64,000 bases of DNA from Allobosea psychrotolerans (GTDB lineage Bacteria; Pseudomonadota; Alphaproteobacteria; Rhizobiales; Beijerinckiaceae), in assembly GCF_002917105.1 (NCBI RefSeq), contig NZ_PQFZ01000026.1:1-64000 (forward strand), in the 5' to 3' direction. The position numbers and the translations under genes were made by a program. This document shows positions 25,382 through 33,927 of the stretch, piece by piece; positions within the stretch are counted from its first letter, which is position 1; each line of letters opens with the position of its first letter. The notes below the pieces were generated by a model, which did not search any database, was not told the DNA's origin, and was given only the letters and a program-made list of their open reading frames with translations.

Positions 25382-25990
25382 TCAGCTCGCAGGAACGGCG
25401 AAGGGTTCGGCACGGAAGGTGGCGGAAGCCACGATCCCCCGCTTGCCCGCACCGATATTGGCGAGCGCCGAACTCCATTGCGTGAAGATCAGCTTGTATT
25501 CGAGCACCGCCCGCACGACGACGATCTGCCCAGGCAGCGGCTGCGTGTAACCGTAGCCGGTCGTGTTCAAGGCGCCGCCGCTCACGGGGCTGCTGGCGGT
25601 CGTACCTGTGCTCGCGGCGGCGAAGGAGGCGTAGCTGCGGACGTCGATGGTCACCTTGGTGCAATCGATCAGGCCTGGCGCATTGGCGCAGATCGCGTTC
25701 TTGAAAGCGGTCGCATTGTCGCTGGCAGTACCCTTGTAGAGCGTCTGGGACTGGCCGGTGAGCAGCGCGCGAGAGGCTTGGCCAACACCCTCCTCAAGCG
25801 CCTGGCTGGTCCAGAACATCAGCGCGGTCTCGAGGATCGCCGCCAGCAGCATGAGAAAGGGCGTCGCGACCATGGCGAATTCGACGATGGTGGCGCCATC
25901 CTGCGAGCGCTTGAAGCGTCGCAGGAGGCAATGAATTCCACGCGGCTGGCGCGTAATTTCCACCGGTGTGTCGATCGGATGACCCGTCAT
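25382..25990 (-). CDS. TadE/TadG-like pilus assembly protein
   Basis: 202-aa minor pseudopilin candidate. The signature is KRSQDGATIVEFAMVATPFLMLLAAILETALMF (in pieces) at about residues 28-60. Two cysteines (NAICANAPGLIDCTKV) probably form a periplasmic disulphide. A start closer to the helix (MVATPF) would remove the signature, so the long start is kept. Paired with the gene at 24752-25372. The two differ enough in sequence to be distinct subunits rather than a recent duplication. Confidence 0.85.
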   Translation of the reverse strand: MTGHPIDTPVEITRQPRGIHCLLRRFKRSQDGATIVEFAMVATPFLMLLAAILETALMFWTSQALEEGVGQASRALLTGQSQTLYKGTASDNATAFKNAICANAPGLIDCTKVTIDVRSYASFAAASTGTTASSPVSGGALNTTGYGYTQPLPGQIVVVRAVLEYKLIFTQWSSALANIGAGKRGIVASATFRAEPFAVPAS

Positions 25991-26237
25991 AGCGTCATGT
26001 GTCCAGCTGGCGTGTCACGGGAAACTGCAGTGCAGATGAAACCGAGGCACATTCTCGACTTGTCGTGCCGGCAGCCGTCGAGACAAGCCCGTCGATCTCG
26101 GCGAGCGCAGTCTTAGGTGAAAAGAATTTCGGATCCGTTATGGCCAGGTGCAGGCCCTTGCCGGCGGCGTTAGCCTACCGTTCACCTTGATGGCCACGCA
26201 CCATGTCGCCGGAGCGGATCGATCCGCCGCGTTATGT

Positions 26238-26741
26238 CTAGCGGTTCGTGCCGACCGCCAGGCTGTTGCGCGCGGTGGTCTGGCCGCCGACCTCGCCGAA
26301 ATACTTCTGAGCGTCACCGAGCTGAACGGAGGGCTGGCAAATTGGCGTGCAGGAATAGGATTCGCGTTCCAGGCCGCGCTGCACGGTCAGGATGGAGTCG
26401 GAAGCCGCGCTCACGCGCACGAGCGATTCCGCCAGCAGCGCGCCGCCGGCGTCGAGGGCGATCAGGTTGGTGACGCCGAAGCTCTTGCCGGTGACGACCA
26501 TCACGCCGTTCTTCTGCACCGAGACATCGGCGATGCCGGGATTGCCGACGATCACGGTCTGGGCCCTCTCCGGCAGCCGGACCACCTTCGCGTGATCGAC
26601 CAGGATGTTCACGGTTTCTGGCGCGGTGGCCTGCGGCGCAGCGTCTACCACTCCGGCCTGTGTGGCGAACGCGATGAGCGCGGCCAGAGTCCACGACAAG
26701 CGTGCCCGGCGACGCGGCGCTGACGGTTCGAGAGTGGACAT
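26238..26741 (-). CDS. stand-alone pilus/secretin N-terminal domain protein
   Basis: 167-aa secreted protein with the N-terminal domain found in CpaC-type secretins (PF13629-like): VNILVDHAKVVRLPERAQTVIVGNPGIADVSVQKNGVMVVTGKSFGVTNLIALDAGG, read in consecutive pieces, but no secretin barrel. A signal peptide spans about residues 12-36. The C-terminus has a two-Cys segment, SYSCTPICQPSV. It resembles residues 35-110 of the CpaC encoded at 28894-30324 and may cap or chaperone the secretin. The start at MSTLEPSAPRR is chosen for its TTGAGGCG RBS. Confidence 0.8.
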   Translation of the reverse strand: MSTLEPSAPRRRARLSWTLAALIAFATQAGVVDAAPQATAPETVNILVDHAKVVRLPERAQTVIVGNPGIADVSVQKNGVMVVTGKSFGVTNLIALDAGGALLAESLVRVSAASDSILTVQRGLERESYSCTPICQPSVQLGDAQKYFGEVGGQTTARNSLAVGTNR

Positions 26742-27154
26742 GGCTGACGCCTCAAGGATTCCAACGTCGGGAGCAAAGCGCAAATTGATGAATCAATCCC
26801 TAATGAGCCCTCGCCGAAGGCTTAGATGTTTACTCGCATCCGCTGCGATGGAGGGTTTTCCTCATGGGAATTCGATCGATTTGGCAAGAGGCGATGCGAC
26901 ATGGGAGAAAGGGGGCTATTTCGCGAGCGTGAGAGAGAGAAAATAAAACCGAATACTAATTTCATTCGTAAATAAGCGCTGTGTGTTCTTATAAATTCAG
27001 CGTTAACCATCGACACGATGTTTCCGAAAACAAGCGAATTCTTCTATCGGCTTAACCGATCAGCAAGGGGGACGGGGTAGTGTCCATCTGTCGCTGACCG
27101 AAGCCGCTCAGAGCAACGGCAGCAGTCAAACCGTGGTGCAAAAGGAATTCCAAC
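26742..27154. other. AT-richer divergent control region upstream of flp
   Basis: 413 bp without a gene, markedly richer in A/T than its surroundings. It contains a CtrA-type TTAACCAT box (27003-27010) and an inverted repeat ATCGG-CTTAA-CCGAT (27046-27060). It must hold the promoter of the pilin gene on one side and of the secretin-domain gene on the other. Exact -35/-10 elements could not be assigned. Confidence 0.55.
27003..27010 (+). promoter_or_regulatory. CtrA-type half site upstream of flp
   Basis: TTAACCAT matches the 8-mer half site described for the cell-cycle regulator CtrA in Caulobacter, where pilA is a CtrA target. It lies 145 bp upstream of the flp ATG. An identical box precedes cpaB (28049-28056), which strengthens the reading. 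Binding is inferred, not shown. Confidence 0.5.
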
Positions 27155-27322
27155 ATGACCAATCTCTTCGCTCGCTTCATCAAGAACGAGTCCGGCGCGA
27201 CCGCCATCGAGTACGGCCTGATCGCAGCCCTCGTCGCTGTCGCTGCCATCGCTGGTATGACCGCGCTCGGCACGGGTCTGAAGACCCAGTTCACGAACAT
27301 TGCCGCTCGTCTTGCCGGCTGA
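27155..27322 (+). CDS. flp: Flp family type IVb pilin
   Basis: 55-aa major pilin of the Tad pilus, too short for most ORF callers. The sequence begins MTNLFARFIKNESGATAIEY and continues with GLIAALVAVAAIAGMTALG. Cleavage by the prepilin peptidase is predicted after the glycine of ESG, leaving the Flp motif ATAIEYGLIAA with Glu5 and Tyr6. RBS AAGGA lies ten bases upstream. It is followed by a strong hairpin terminator (27366), allowing pilin mRNA to be made in excess over the assembly genes. Confidence 0.96.
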   Translation: MTNLFARFIKNESGATAIEYGLIAALVAVAAIAGMTALGTGLKTQFTNIAARLAG

Positions 27323-27365
27323 TTTAGCTATTTCGGGCGCGGTCTAGTCTTCGCGCAAAGCGGAG

Positions 27366-27396
27366 CGCCTCGGCTTTGCCGAGGCGTTCTTGCTTC
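27366..27396 (+). terminator. rho-independent terminator after flp
   Basis: CGCCTCGGC (27366-27374) pairs perfectly with GCCGAGGCG (27378-27386) around a TTT loop and is followed by TTCTTGCTTC. It lies 44 bases after the pilin stop and before cpaA, a usual place for partial termination in pilin operons. Confidence 0.85.
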
Positions 27397-27413
27397 TGAT
27401 CAGAAACGTGCCG

Positions 27414-27428
27414 TTAACGCAAGGTTTT
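27414..27428 (+). promoter_or_regulatory. possible CtrA full site upstream of cpaA
   Basis: TTAA-CGCAAGG-TTTT is a near match (one mismatch) to the CtrA full site TTAA-N7-TTAA, 54 bp before the cpaA ATG. Weak by itself; noted because two exact half sites occur elsewhere in this locus. Confidence 0.3.
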
Positions 27429-27481
27429 GGTGAAATTTCTGGAGTATATCTGGTCAATAGAAATTTCCGGGAAACTTTTTG

Positions 27482-27994
27482 ATGTCGCTTTCGTTTATCG
27501 CACTTCTCGTCGTGTTTCCAGCTGCTATGGCTTATGCGGCCGCGAGCGATCTCATTACAATGACGATCTCAAATCGGCTTTGCCTCCTTCTACTGGTCAC
27601 TTTCGGTCTTTGCGCTACGCTCTTGGGATTGAGTTGGAGCCTTATCGGTTGGCATCTTGCTGCGGGCGGTCTCGTTCTCGTCGTCTGTTTCGGTATGTTC
27701 GCAGCCGGCTGGATCGGTGGCGGGGATGCCAAATTTGCGGCAGCGGTCGCGCTCTGGTTCGGCTTCGATCAGTTGATGCCCTATTTGATGCTCGCGGGCT
27801 TCGCAGGCGGTGTCCTGACGCTCGCCATCCTCAGCCTCCGCTCCGGGCCGCTGCCGGCCATTGCGGCTGGTTGGCCGTGGATGCGCCGGCTCCATGCCGC
27901 CAATGAAGGCGTGCCTTATGGTATCGCGCTTGCTTTCTCGGCGCTCTTCGTCCTCCCCGAGACCGATCTCTGGCGTGCTGCCATCGGTGTTTGA
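27482..27994 (+). CDS. cpaA: prepilin peptidase CpaA/TadV
   Basis: 170-aa inner-membrane A24A aspartyl protease that cleaves and methylates Flp prepilin and the TadE/F pseudopilins. Catalytic aspartates are in AAASDLITM (near residue 24) and GWIGGGDAKFAAA (near residue 84). Five to six membrane segments are predicted. A TTG at 27479 is one codon upstream, but the ATG at 27482 is the better start. GGGAAAC precedes it. It is separated from flp by the terminator and followed by cpaB after 129 bp. Confidence 0.93.
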   Translation: MSLSFIALLVVFPAAMAYAAASDLITMTISNRLCLLLLVTFGLCATLLGLSWSLIGWHLAAGGLVLVVCFGMFAAGWIGGGDAKFAAAVALWFGFDQLMPYLMLAGFAGGVLTLAILSLRSGPLPAIAAGWPWMRRLHAANEGVPYGIALAFSALFVLPETDLWRAAIGV

Positions 27995-28048
27995 GCGGCG
28001 TTCGTACCGTTGTTCAGATGCCGTGTTCGGAAAAAAATACACACACGA

Positions 28049-28056
28049 TTAACCAT
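28049..28056 (+). promoter_or_regulatory. CtrA-type half site upstream of cpaB
   Basis: TTAACCAT, identical to the box at 27003-27010, lies 67 bp before the cpaB ATG in a 129-bp gap between cpaA and cpaB. It may mark a separate CtrA-dependent promoter for the cpaB-tadC run. Inferred only. Confidence 0.5.
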
Positions 28057-28123
28057 AAGTTGACGATTCCCATCGCACGATCCCTGCCGAAAGCCATCTC
28101 GGTTTGGCTGAGGGTCAGTCGCA

Positions 28124-28897
28124 ATGAGTCCCGCCCGCATCATTATTCTCGTCGTGGCGCTGGTCGCCGGCCTCGGCGCGGCCCTGCTCATGCAGCGCCC
28201 GGATGCTCCTGCGCCGGTGGCTCAGATCCAGGCTGCGCCGACTGTGCCAGTGCTCGTGGCAGCCGCTGATATCCCGATCGGCAATACGGTATCCGCCAAT
28301 GACATGCGCTGGATCGACTGGCCGCTGGCGAGCGTGCCGGCTGGCGTGGTGCGTCAGGACGAGGCGCCGGAGGCCGAGAAGGAGCTGATCGGTCAGGTCG
28401 CTCGCTATGCGATGCTCGGCGCGGAGCCGATCCGGCGCGAGAAGCTGATCAAGACCGACGGCACCGGCTTCCTCTCGGCGGTGCTCCCGGCCGGCAAGCG
28501 CGCCATCGCGATCAGCACGGACAGCCGCGGCGCCAACACGGCAGGCGGCTTCATCCTGCCCAATGACCATGTCGACGTCATCCGCACCTATCGGGAAGAG
28601 GGCACGGGCAGTCGCAGCGAGAGCTATTCCAGCGAGACGATCCTGCGCAATGTCCGCGTCCTGGCCATCGGCCAGAATGTCCAGGAGCGCAATGGCGAGA
28701 AGGTCGTCATCGGCGAAACGGCGACGCTGGAAGTCGATCCAGGCCAGGTTGAGACCGTCGCACAGGCCCAGAAGACCGGCTCGCTTTCGCTCGCACTCCG
28801 CAGCTTGAAGGACGTCGGCGAGGTCGCGCGGCCCTCCGAGGATGGCGCCATGACCCTTGTGCGCTACGGCGTCACCTCTAGAGGCGTGAAACCATGA
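28124..28897 (+). CDS. cpaB: Flp pilus assembly protein CpaB/RcpC
   Basis: 257-aa periplasmic protein with an N-terminal membrane anchor (residues 4-23, RIIILVVALVAGLGAALLM). A SAF-like domain follows (VPVLVAAADIPIGNTVSANDMRWIDWP in pieces), then the RcpC/CpaB core GKRAIAISTDSRGANTAGGFILPNDHVDVI (in pieces) and LEVDPGQVETVAQAQKTGSLSLALR. It supports or gates the outer-membrane secretin. Its stop overlaps the cpaC start as ATGA. Confidence 0.93.
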   Translation: MSPARIIILVVALVAGLGAALLMQRPDAPAPVAQIQAAPTVPVLVAAADIPIGNTVSANDMRWIDWPLASVPAGVVRQDEAPEAEKELIGQVARYAMLGAEPIRREKLIKTDGTGFLSAVLPAGKRAIAISTDSRGANTAGGFILPNDHVDVIRTYREEGTGSRSESYSSETILRNVRVLAIGQNVQERNGEKVVIGETATLEVDPGQVETVAQAQKTGSLSLALRSLKDVGEVARPSEDGAMTLVRYGVTSRGVKP

Positions 28898-30324
28898 CCG
28901 TCGAACGCATTGTCATCTCGGCGGCGCTCGCCCTCCTCCTGGCTGGGCCGGCAGGCGCCCAATCAACCGGCCCTGCGCCGGTTTTGAATGTCGGCTCGAG
29001 CGACCATGCGATCGCACGCAAGCTCGATTTGTCGATCGGGCGCTCCTTGGTCGTCGAGCTGCCCCGCGACGCCAAGGAGGTCTTCGTCGCAAATCCGAAG
29101 GTCGCCAACGCCGTCGTGCGCTCGGCGCGCAAGCTCTTCATCATCGGCATCGCCGACGGCTCGACTTCGATGTTCGTCATCGATGCCGAGGGCAGGCAGA
29201 TTTCCGCCCTCGAGATCGAGGTCGGGCGCGACCTCAACGTGCTCCGTCAGACCCTACGCAGCGCCCTTCCCAAGGCGCAGATCGATATCAAGCCCGCCGG
29301 CAACTCGATCCTGCTGGTCGGCAATGTCGCCAATGCCTCGGAGGCGACACAAGCCGTCGATATCGCCACGGCCTTCGTCGGCACGTCGGGTGGCTTCTTC
29401 TCCTCGTCCAAGGGCGCCGTCATCAACTCGTTGACGATCCGCGGGCGCGATCAGGTCATGGTCAAGGTCGTGGTCTCGGAAGTCTCGCGCAAGGCGATCA
29501 AGCAGCTCGGTATCAACTCGTCCGGCGAGTGGAAACTCGGCAATTTTTCGATCTCGCCGAGCCTCGACAATCCGCTGCCGCTGTCGCCGCAGTCGCTGTC
29601 CGCGACGGCTGTGACGGCCGGCATCGGCAATTCGACCAACTTTACCTTGCGCGCATTGGAGCGCGCAGGCCTCTCGCGGGTTCTGGCGGAACCCACGGTG
29701 ACCGCGATCTCCGGCGAAAGCGCCAAGTTTACGGCTGGCGGCGAGGTGCCGATCCCGAGCGGTTACACCTGCGACAACGGCAAATGCACGCTCGGCATCA
29801 CCTACAAGCCGATCGGTGTCGCGCTCAACTTCACGCCGATCGTGTTGTCCGACAACAAGATCAGCATGCGCATCGCAACCGAAGTCACCGAGCTCGACTT
29901 CGAGAACCAGCTCCGCTTCAACGGCCCCAATTCGGAATCCGTCAACGCCCCTGCCTTCCGGGTCCGCAAATCGGACACCACGGTCGAGCTGCCCTCCGGC
30001 GGCACCTTGGCGACGGCGGGCCTGATCCAGCGGGTCACGAAGCAGTCGATCAACGGCTTTCCCGGGCTGATGAACATTCCGGTCATCGGCGCCATGTTCC
30101 GCTCGCGTGACTACCAGCGCGAGGAGACCGAGCTGATGATCACGGCGACGCCCTATATCGCCAAGCCGATGGAGCCCAATCAGGTTCAGCGCCCCGATGA
30201 CGGCTTCGTCGAGGCCCATGACGCGCAAGCAATTCTGCTCGGCCGCCTGAACAAGATCTACGGCACCAATAGCGGGCCATTGCCGCAAGCCTATAAGGGC
30301 CGCGTCGGCTTCATCGCCGACTGA
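28894..30324 (+). CDS. cpaC: Flp pilus secretin CpaC/RcpA
   Basis: 476-aa outer-membrane secretin for pilus exit. Signal peptide 1-24. The pilus N-domain (SLVVELPRDAKEVFVANPKVANAVV, in pieces) is followed by a BON-like region (LRQTLRSALPKAQIDIKPAGNSILLVG, in pieces). The type II/III secretin domain is about residues 240-430, with VLAEPTVTAISGESAKFTAGGEVPIPSG (in pieces) and LPSGGTLATAGLIQ, then GFPGLMNIPVIGAMFRS. Length and order match CpaC of Caulobacter and rhizobia. Co-transcribed with cpaB and cpaD. Confidence 0.95.
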   Translation: MTVERIVISAALALLLAGPAGAQSTGPAPVLNVGSSDHAIARKLDLSIGRSLVVELPRDAKEVFVANPKVANAVVRSARKLFIIGIADGSTSMFVIDAEGRQISALEIEVGRDLNVLRQTLRSALPKAQIDIKPAGNSILLVGNVANASEATQAVDIATAFVGTSGGFFSSSKGAVINSLTIRGRDQVMVKVVVSEVSRKAIKQLGINSSGEWKLGNFSISPSLDNPLPLSPQSLSATAVTAGIGNSTNFTLRALERAGLSRVLAEPTVTAISGESAKFTAGGEVPIPSGYTCDNGKCTLGITYKPIGVALNFTPIVLSDNKISMRIATEVTELDFENQLRFNGPNSESVNAPAFRVRKSDTTVELPSGGTLATAGLIQRVTKQSINGFPGLMNIPVIGAMFRSRDYQREETELMITATPYIAKPMEPNQVQRPDDGFVEAHDAQAILLGRLNKIYGTNSGPLPQAYKGRVGFIAD

Positions 30325-30357
30325 CGGCGTTGATCGCGTGAGAGGAATGACGGGACC

Positions 30358-31101
30358 ATGATGGTTCGATCACAGCATATCGGGCTTCGCCAGCTGCGTG
30401 GACTCGCTGCCGTCCTGGCGGCGGGTCTCGCGCTTGGCGCCTGTGCGAAGAACGCCGATGTCACGGGCTCGCTTGCGCCGATCGACACGCGCGAGCGCCA
30501 CCCGATCGTGCTGCGCGACGCACCGCGCTCGCTCGACGTCTTCGTGGGCCGGGCCGGTGGTGGGCTCGATGCCAGGCAGGCGGAGGATGTCGCCGACTTC
30601 GCTCGGGAGTATCGCCGCACCGGGCGCGGCGGGCTCGTTGCCGAGGTTCCCACCGGCATGCGTCGCGAGATGGCGGCGCATGACACGCTCAACGCCATCC
30701 GCTCGACCCTGGCTCGCAGCGGCGTATCGGCGGCCGCACTCTCGGTCCGGACCTATTCGGTCAACGATCCCGGTCTGGCTTCGCCGATCCGCCTCACCTT
30801 CGCCTCTCTCCAGGCTGGCTTGCCACATTCCTGCGGGCAATGGCCGGAGGATACGGGCGCTTCCAGCTACAAGACGAGCGCATCGAACGCGCCTTACTGG
30901 AATTTGGGCTGCGCCACCCAGGCGACCTTTGCCGCTCAAGTCGCCGATCCCATCGATCTCGTCCGCGCCCGCAGCGAGGGCCGCCCCGACATCGCCAAGC
31001 GCATGGGCGCCATCACCAAGCTGCGCGAAGGCAAGGATCCCTCGACCGAGTACCGGCAGCAGACGCCGCAGATCAATTCCACTGTCGGCGGAGGGACCTG
31101 A
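30358..31101 (+). CDS. cpaD: pilus assembly lipoprotein CpaD
   Basis: 247-aa outer-membrane lipoprotein. The lipobox is LALGAC with C29, then AKNADVTGSLAPIDTRERHPI. The CpaD family end is NAPYWNLGCATQATFAAQVADPIDLVRAR (in pieces), followed by D-x-x-KRMGAITKLREGKDPSTEY. It is thought to stabilise or localise the secretin. Two ATGs are adjacent (30358 and 30361). Its TGA overlaps the cpaE ATG (TGATG). Confidence 0.92.
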   Translation: MMVRSQHIGLRQLRGLAAVLAAGLALGACAKNADVTGSLAPIDTRERHPIVLRDAPRSLDVFVGRAGGGLDARQAEDVADFAREYRRTGRGGLVAEVPTGMRREMAAHDTLNAIRSTLARSGVSAAALSVRTYSVNDPGLASPIRLTFASLQAGLPHSCGQWPEDTGASSYKTSASNAPYWNLGCATQATFAAQVADPIDLVRARSEGRPDIAKRMGAITKLREGKDPSTEYRQQTPQINSTVGGGT

Positions 31102-32366
31102 TGGACAAGGATCAGGCCTTCGAGACGCAGGTCGAAGCCCCAAGCAACGAAATCATCATCGCTCCGCTTCCGCGCATCACCTTGCAGGCCTTCTGCGAGA
31201 CGCCGGGTGTGGCTGCGACGATGCAGGCCGTCATCGCCGACCGGCGTATGGACAAGGCGCATGCGCGCATCCAGATGGGCGGTCCCGCGGCCGCAGTCGA
31301 GGCTTTCCGCGCGGCCCCGACACCCAATGTCATCGTGGTCGAGACGGTGTCAGATCCCGCGACGCTCGTCCGCCATCTCGAGACATTGTCGGAAGCCTGC
31401 GACGCCGGCACCAAGGTCGTGGTCGTTGGGCATGTCAACGATGTCCAGCTCTATCGCGACCTCATTCGCCGCGGCGTCAGCGAGTATCTGATCGCGCCGC
31501 TCGGCACGCTCGATATCCTGCGCACGCTGTCGGAGCTCTATGTCGCGCCCGGCGCTCGCAATCTTGGCCGCATCATTGCAGTGATGGGTGCCAAAGGCGG
31601 TGTCGGCGCCTCGACGGTGTCGCATAACGTCGCCTGGGCGATCGCCCGCAACCTCGACGCCTCGACCGTCATCGTCGATCTCGACATCGCCTTCGGCACG
31701 GCGGGCCTGGATTTCAACCAGGATCCGCCACAGGGCGTGGCGGAGGCCGTCTTCGCGCCGGAACGTCTCGACGCCAATTTCCTTGACCGTCTGCTGTCGC
31801 GTTGTAGCGAGAACCTGGCCTTGCTCGCGGCGCCGGCCATGCTGGATCGCACCTGCGATCTCTCCGAGGATGCGTTCGATCAGCTCTTCGATCTGCTGCG
31901 CGCCAGCGTGCCTTGCGTCGTTCTCGACGTTCCCCATATCTGGAGCGCCTGGGTTAAGCGCGCCCTGATCGGTGCAGACGAGATCGTTATCGTGGCTGCG
32001 CCCGAGCTCGCCTCGCTGCGCAATGCCAAGAACCTGATCGATTTGATGCGCGCCGGCCGCGCCAATGATTCCAGCGCGAGGCTGGTGCTGAACCAGGTCG
32101 GCCTGCCCAAGCGGCCCGAGATCGATGCGTCCGAATTCGCCAAGGCGCTCAATGTCGAGGTGCTGAGTTCGATTCCCTTCGACGCGCAGCTCTTTGGCAC
32201 CGCCGCCAATAATGGCCAGATGATCGCCGAGGTCCAGGCCAACGGCAAGATCAATGAAGCTTTCGTCCAGATAGCCAGCGCGCTGACCGGGCGCGGCGAG
32301 GCCAAGCGCGGCAAGCGCAGCCTGTTCGAGCCGCTGGTCGCCAGGCTGAAGCGCCGCAAGGCCTGA
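31101..32366 (+). CDS. cpaE: pilus localisation ATPase CpaE/TadZ
   Basis: 421-aa MinD/ParA-like protein. An N-terminal receiver-like domain (about residues 20-145) precedes the deviant Walker A, MGAKGGVGASTVSHNVAWAIA, near residues 160-180. Switch segments follow: VIVDLDIAFGTAGLDFNQDP and VVLDVPHIWSAWVKRALIGADEIVIV (in pieces). It places the Tad machinery at the pole. The chosen ATG overlaps the cpaD stop; the longer frame from 30840 lies within cpaD and is discarded. 81 bp with a hairpin separate it from cpaF. Confidence 0.94.
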   Translation: MDKDQAFETQVEAPSNEIIIAPLPRITLQAFCETPGVAATMQAVIADRRMDKAHARIQMGGPAAAVEAFRAAPTPNVIVVETVSDPATLVRHLETLSEACDAGTKVVVVGHVNDVQLYRDLIRRGVSEYLIAPLGTLDILRTLSELYVAPGARNLGRIIAVMGAKGGVGASTVSHNVAWAIARNLDASTVIVDLDIAFGTAGLDFNQDPPQGVAEAVFAPERLDANFLDRLLSRCSENLALLAAPAMLDRTCDLSEDAFDQLFDLLRASVPCVVLDVPHIWSAWVKRALIGADEIVIVAAPELASLRNAKNLIDLMRAGRANDSSARLVLNQVGLPKRPEIDASEFAKALNVEVLSSIPFDAQLFGTAANNGQMIAEVQANGKINEAFVQIASALTGRGEAKRGKRSLFEPLVARLKRRKA

Positions 32367-32409
32367 CGATGATGTGTGCCGCGATCAGCGTCGATATGAG
32401 CGGCTCGGT

Positions 32410-32432
32410 CGGGCAATGTCTCGCCTTGCCCG
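32410..32432 (+). other. intercistronic hairpin between cpaE and cpaF
   Basis: CGGGCAA (32410-32416) pairs with TTGCCCG (32426-32432) around nine bases. No U-tract follows, so it is not a classical terminator. It could affect mRNA stability or the relative level of cpaF. It ends 15 bases before the cpaF ATG, next to its AGAGGGTTGAG RBS. Confidence 0.4.
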
Positions 32433-32447
32433 CGAAAGAGGGTTGAG

Positions 32448-33899
32448 ATGTTCGGAAAGCGATCAACCGGCGCAAATCCGCCCCAGGCCTTGACCGTGAA
32501 GGCGGCCGCGTCCGCGCCGGGGCTTGCGCACACGCTCGACCAGACCGGCGGGCGTGATCCGCGGCGCAGCCCGCCGCCGCCAGTGCCGGTCGAGACGCCA
32601 CGCTCCGACGAATACTACCAGATGAAGAGCATGATCTTCGGGGCGTTGATCGAAGCGATCGACCTCTCGCAGCTCGCCAAGCTCGATGGTGAATCGGCGC
32701 GGGAGGAAATCCGCGACATCATCAACGAGATCATCTCGCTGAAGAACGTGGTCCTCTCCATCGCCGAGCAGGAGGAATTGCTCGACGATATCTGCAACGA
32801 CGTTCTCGGCTATGGCCCGCTCGAGCCCTTGCTGGCGCGCGACGACATCGCCGACATCATGGTCAATGGCGCGACCCGCACCTTCATCGAAGTTGCCGGC
32901 AAGATCACGCTGACCAATATCCGTTTCCGCGACAACGCGCAGCTGATGAACATCTGCCAGCGCATCGTCAGCCAGGTCGGCCGGCGCGTCGACGAATCCT
33001 CGCCGATCTGCGACGCGCGCTTGGCAGACGGCTCGCGCGTCAACGTCATCGCGCCACCTTTGGCGATCGATGGGCCGGCGCTCACGATCCGCAAGTTCAA
33101 GAAGGACAAGCTGACACTCGACCAGCTCGTGCGATTCGGCGCGATCTCGCCGCCTGGAGCCGAGATCCTGAAGATCATCGGCAAGGTCCGCTGCAACATC
33201 GTCATCTCGGGCGGCACCGGTTCGGGCAAGACGACGCTACTCAACTGCCTGACCAATTACATCGATCTCGATGAGCGGGTGATCACCTGCGAGGACGCTG
33301 CCGAACTGCAACTGCAGCAGCCCCATGTCGTGCGCCTCGAAACGCGCCCGCCTAATATCGAGGGCACCGGCGCAGTCACCATGCGCGACCTCGTCAAAAA
33401 CTGCCTGCGCATGCGGCCCGAGCGGATCATCGTCGGCGAGGTGCGTGGACCGGAAGCCTTCGACCTGCTTCAGGCCATGAATACGGGCCATGACGGCTCG
33501 ATGGGAACGCTGCACGCCAACACGCCGCGTGAATGCCTGAGCCGTATCGAATCGATGATCACCATGGGCGGCTTCAGCCTGCCGTCGAAGACGCTGCGCG
33601 AGATGATCTGCTCATCGGTCGACGTCATCATCCAGGCCCAGCGCCTGCGGGACGGCTCGCGCCGCATCACCCACATCACCGAGGTGATGGGGATGGAAGG
33701 CGAGGTCATCATCACCCAGGATCTGATGACCTATGAGATTCTGGGCGAGGACGCGGCCGGTAGGCTCACCGGCCGCCACCGCGCCACCGGCATCGGCCGG
33801 CCGCGCTTCTGGGAGCGGGCGCGATACTATGGCGAGGAGCAGCGCCTCGCGGCGGCGATCGACATGCTGGAAAGGCAAGGCGAGGCCGATGCGGCCTGA
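32448..33899 (+). CDS. cpaF: pilus assembly ATPase CpaF/TadA
   Basis: 483-aa hexameric secretion ATPase that powers Flp pilus polymerisation. The N-terminal domain contains LLDDICNDVLGYGPLEPLLARDDIADIMVNG (in pieces). Walker A is SGGTGSGKTTLLNCL near residues 252-266, the Asp box is VITCEDAAELQLQQ, Walker B is CLRMRPERIIVGEVRGPEAFDLLQAMNTGHDGSMGTLHANTPRECLSRIE (in consecutive pieces), with conserved histidines. The first 65 residues are Pro-rich and variable. RBS AGAGGG. Length is normal for CpaF. Confidence 0.97.
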   Translation: MFGKRSTGANPPQALTVKAAASAPGLAHTLDQTGGRDPRRSPPPPVPVETPRSDEYYQMKSMIFGALIEAIDLSQLAKLDGESAREEIRDIINEIISLKNVVLSIAEQEELLDDICNDVLGYGPLEPLLARDDIADIMVNGATRTFIEVAGKITLTNIRFRDNAQLMNICQRIVSQVGRRVDESSPICDARLADGSRVNVIAPPLAIDGPALTIRKFKKDKLTLDQLVRFGAISPPGAEILKIIGKVRCNIVISGGTGSGKTTLLNCLTNYIDLDERVITCEDAAELQLQQPHVVRLETRPPNIEGTGAVTMRDLVKNCLRMRPERIIVGEVRGPEAFDLLQAMNTGHDGSMGTLHANTPRECLSRIESMITMGGFSLPSKTLREMICSSVDVIIQAQRLRDGSRRITHITEVMGMEGEVIITQDLMTYEILGEDAAGRLTGRHRATGIGRPRFWERARYYGEEQRLAAAIDMLERQGEADAA

Positions 33900-33927
33900 C
33901 AGCGCGATCTGAGCGGAGCAACACGCC

